A stretch of 64,000 nt of DNA from CAZRSW01 sp964602845 (lineage in GTDB: Bacteria; Chloroflexota; Dehalococcoidia; Lucifugimonadales; UBA826). The notes below the pieces were generated by a model, which saw only the letters and a list, made by a program, of their open reading frames with translations, made no database searches and had not been told where the DNA came from. The position numbers were made by a program, and so were the translations under genes. The DNA lies in assembly GCA_964602845.1 (NCBI GenBank), contig CAZRSW010000001.1:1-64000 (forward strand), written 5' to 3'. Shown piece by piece: positions 62,795 through 64,000 of the stretch (the first letter of the stretch is position 1; each line of letters starts with the position of its first letter).

Positions 62795-63541
62795 ATGATA
62801 GAAGTTGAGTTTGTAGCCCAAGAGCAGATTGCTGTGCTCACATTGCAGGATCAAGACCCGAAAAAGATCCATGATGGCGTGCTTGGAGGTCAAATCGAGG
62901 ATGCGTGTAATGCTATTAAGGAGAATGACGATCTGAGAGGTGTCGTTATCACCTCATTGATCGATGGTTTTTTGTCTATCGAACCTAGGATATCGCGTCC
63001 AGTTGATTTTAGAGAACTTGCAACTATGACTAACTTAATCGCAGATATAGAGAAGCCGACGATAGCGGCGATAGAGTATGGTGCTCACGGAGAAGGTCTC
63101 GAATTGGTTCTTTCGTGTGACATTAGAGTAGCATCTTTGACGAGTCTGTTTTCACTACCCCAAATCTTAGGAGGTTTTATGCCTTCGGCTGGAGGCACAC
63201 AGAGGTTGCCAAGAGTAGCTGGTATGGGACGCGCTCTTGAGTTAATGCTCACAGGTAGAGTATTTGATAGTCATGAAGCTTTGATGATTGGAGTAATACA
63301 ATATCGACAGGATAGTTCGGCAATGTGTAAGGCGTTAGAACTTGCAGGCAAAATAAGTGGCCACGGACCGGTGGCGGTGAGATATTTGAAAGAGGCAGTT
63401 CAAGACGGTGTGGACATGACGCTGGCCCAAGGCCTTGTATTAGAGTCGGATCTCAGCATACTGTTGCATTCAACAGCAGACCGAATGGAAGGGATAAATT
63501 CGTTTGTCCAAAGGAGAACCCCTAGGTATAGAGGTCAATGA
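62795..63541 (+). CDS. Enoyl-CoA hydratase/isomerase family protein
   Basis: A 248-residue crotonase-fold protein. The oxyanion-hole segment AIEYGAHGEGLELVLSCDIR and the catalytic region QILGGFMPSAGGTQRLPRVA are present, but the canonical first oxyanion segment (AGADL-like) is degenerate (SIEPRISRPVDFREL), so activity may differ from a classical hydratase. Its stop overlaps the next gene as ATGA, indicating a pair. Confidence 0.8.
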   Translation: MIEVEFVAQEQIAVLTLQDQDPKKIHDGVLGGQIEDACNAIKENDDLRGVVITSLIDGFLSIEPRISRPVDFRELATMTNLIADIEKPTIAAIEYGAHGEGLELVLSCDIRVASLTSLFSLPQILGGFMPSAGGTQRLPRVAGMGRALELMLTGRVFDSHEALMIGVIQYRQDSSAMCKALELAGKISGHGPVAVRYLKEAVQDGVDMTLAQGLVLESDLSILLHSTADRMEGINSFVQRRTPRYRGQ

Positions 63542-64000
63542 GTGGGCTGAACACATCCAGGGTTCTATATCGGGTGGAGAATGCCGTTGCTGAGATCACC
63601 CTTAATCGTCCAGAGAATATCAACGTTTTTGATGTATATATGAGAGACGATATGTTTAGAGTTGTGAAACTATTTAGAGACGACCCTGACGCTCGTATTG
63701 GTGTCATCAATGGTTGTGGCGAAAAGGGCTTTTGCGCAGGTGCGGATCTAAAAGAATTTGGAACTACCCCGTCTCAATTGGCATCTAGATCTATCAGATG
63801 GGAGAGGGATATATGGGGGTTGTTGTATTCAATAGAGAAGCCAATCATTGCAAGCATGCATGGGTATGTGATAGGAACGGGCATTGAAATCGCGGCCCTT
63901 TGTGATATTAGAATCTCATCCCATGATGCGATTTTTCGCATGCCGGAAGTTACCCTAGGGATGATCCCTGCGGCGGGTGGTACTCAAACCATTTCAAGAG
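63538..64000 (+). CDS. Enoyl-CoA hydratase/isomerase family protein, 3' end beyond the window
   Basis: The first 154 residues of a second crotonase-fold protein: EITLNRPENINVF at the start, the oxyanion-hole CAGADLKEF intact, and MHGYVIGTGIEIAALCDIRI and PEVTLGMIPAAGGTQ following. Unlike its upstream neighbour, it has the normal first oxyanion segment. Pairs of crotonases often act in acyl-CoA degradation; the pathway is not evident here. Confidence 0.85.
   Translation, partial: MSGLNTSRVLYRVENAVAEITLNRPENINVFDVYMRDDMFRVVKLFRDDPDARIGVINGCGEKGFCAGADLKEFGTTPSQLASRSIRWERDIWGLLYSIEKPIIASMHGYVIGTGIEIAALCDIRISSHDAIFRMPEVTLGMIPAAGGTQTISR

Noticed and set aside
1..64000. CRISPR arrays, insertion sequences, prophage or integrated elements
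   Set aside because: No direct-repeat arrays, transposase or integrase motifs, or terminal repeats were seen in any part of the window.

Overview
This is a gene-dense stretch of a free-living bacterial chromosome with AT-leaning composition, many TTG/GTG starts and frequent ATGA/GTGA stop-start overlaps. No phage, insertion sequence or CRISPR array was seen. The gene content fits a Chloroflexota lineage, perhaps Dehalococcoidia/SAR202-like. Pointers are nickel superoxide dismutase with its own protease, a short IF-2, an rnpA-yidD-lipoprotein-yidC-jag block, a Zn-type L31/L33 set and a PduO-type cobalamin adenosyltransferase. That taxonomic call is inference from gene content, not a phylogeny.

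Layout: 0-4.7 kb is the translation/transcription block tRNA-Thr, tuf, rpmG, secE, nusG, rplK, rplA, an L10 leader with attenuator, rplJ, rplL. It is not followed by rpoB. 4.7-7.1 kb holds a LarA-type nickel racemase and an M20 peptidase on the minus strand. 7.2-11.2 kb is the most interesting segment: a secreted thioredoxin-fold protein whose first active-site cysteine codon is an in-frame UGA (U-x-x-C), followed by a four-gene PhnD-type ABC importer of the putative selenate family. 11.2-17.5 kb has nadE, an aminotransferase, ispH, comB, an aldo/keto reductase and a carboxymuconolactone-decarboxylase-fold protein. At 17.7 kb lies a second selenoprotein candidate, a small glutaredoxin-like UXX-star protein whose frame reads through UGA to U-S-F-stop, with a strong SECIS-like hairpin just downstream. 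18.1-20.7 kb is a small deoxysugar (L-fucose/L-rhamnose type) oxidation cluster plus a pterin dehydratase.

20.8-24.9 kb is a tetrapyrrole operon (precorrin-2 dehydrogenase, hemC, cobA-hemD fusion, hemB). 25-26 kb is the divergent sodX/sodN pair. 26.1-27.7 kb holds two cupins and panE. 27.8-33.7 kb is a tryptophan operon, trpS-trpE-trpG-trpD-trpC-trpF, behind a T-box leader with a UGG specifier; trpB and trpA are absent from it. 33.7-40.3 kb contains a conserved protein of unknown function, VOC, RidA, HIT and YqeK proteins, a phosphoesterase, coaBC, coaX and a NYN-LOTUS protein.

40.8-45.8 kb has moeB/thiF, a cobalamin adenosyltransferase and hisH-hisA-methyltransferase-hisF-hisIE. 45.8-52.7 kb (minus) is DUF1385, L31, L27, L21, truB, rbfA, infB, ylxR and nusA. 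52.9-55.5 kb is modABC. The end holds an amidohydrolase, a NUDT6-like Nudix protein, the rpmH-rnpA-yidD-lipoprotein-yidC-jag block (yidC and jag overlap by 110 bases), an AI-2E-type permease and two crotonase-fold proteins, the last cut by the window edge.

The main proposal is that the organism makes selenoproteins and that 7.2-11.2 kb couples selenium import to a secreted Sec-containing redox protein. The UGA placement and hairpins are visible in the sequence. Sec insertion itself depends on selA, selB, selC and selD, which are not in this window.
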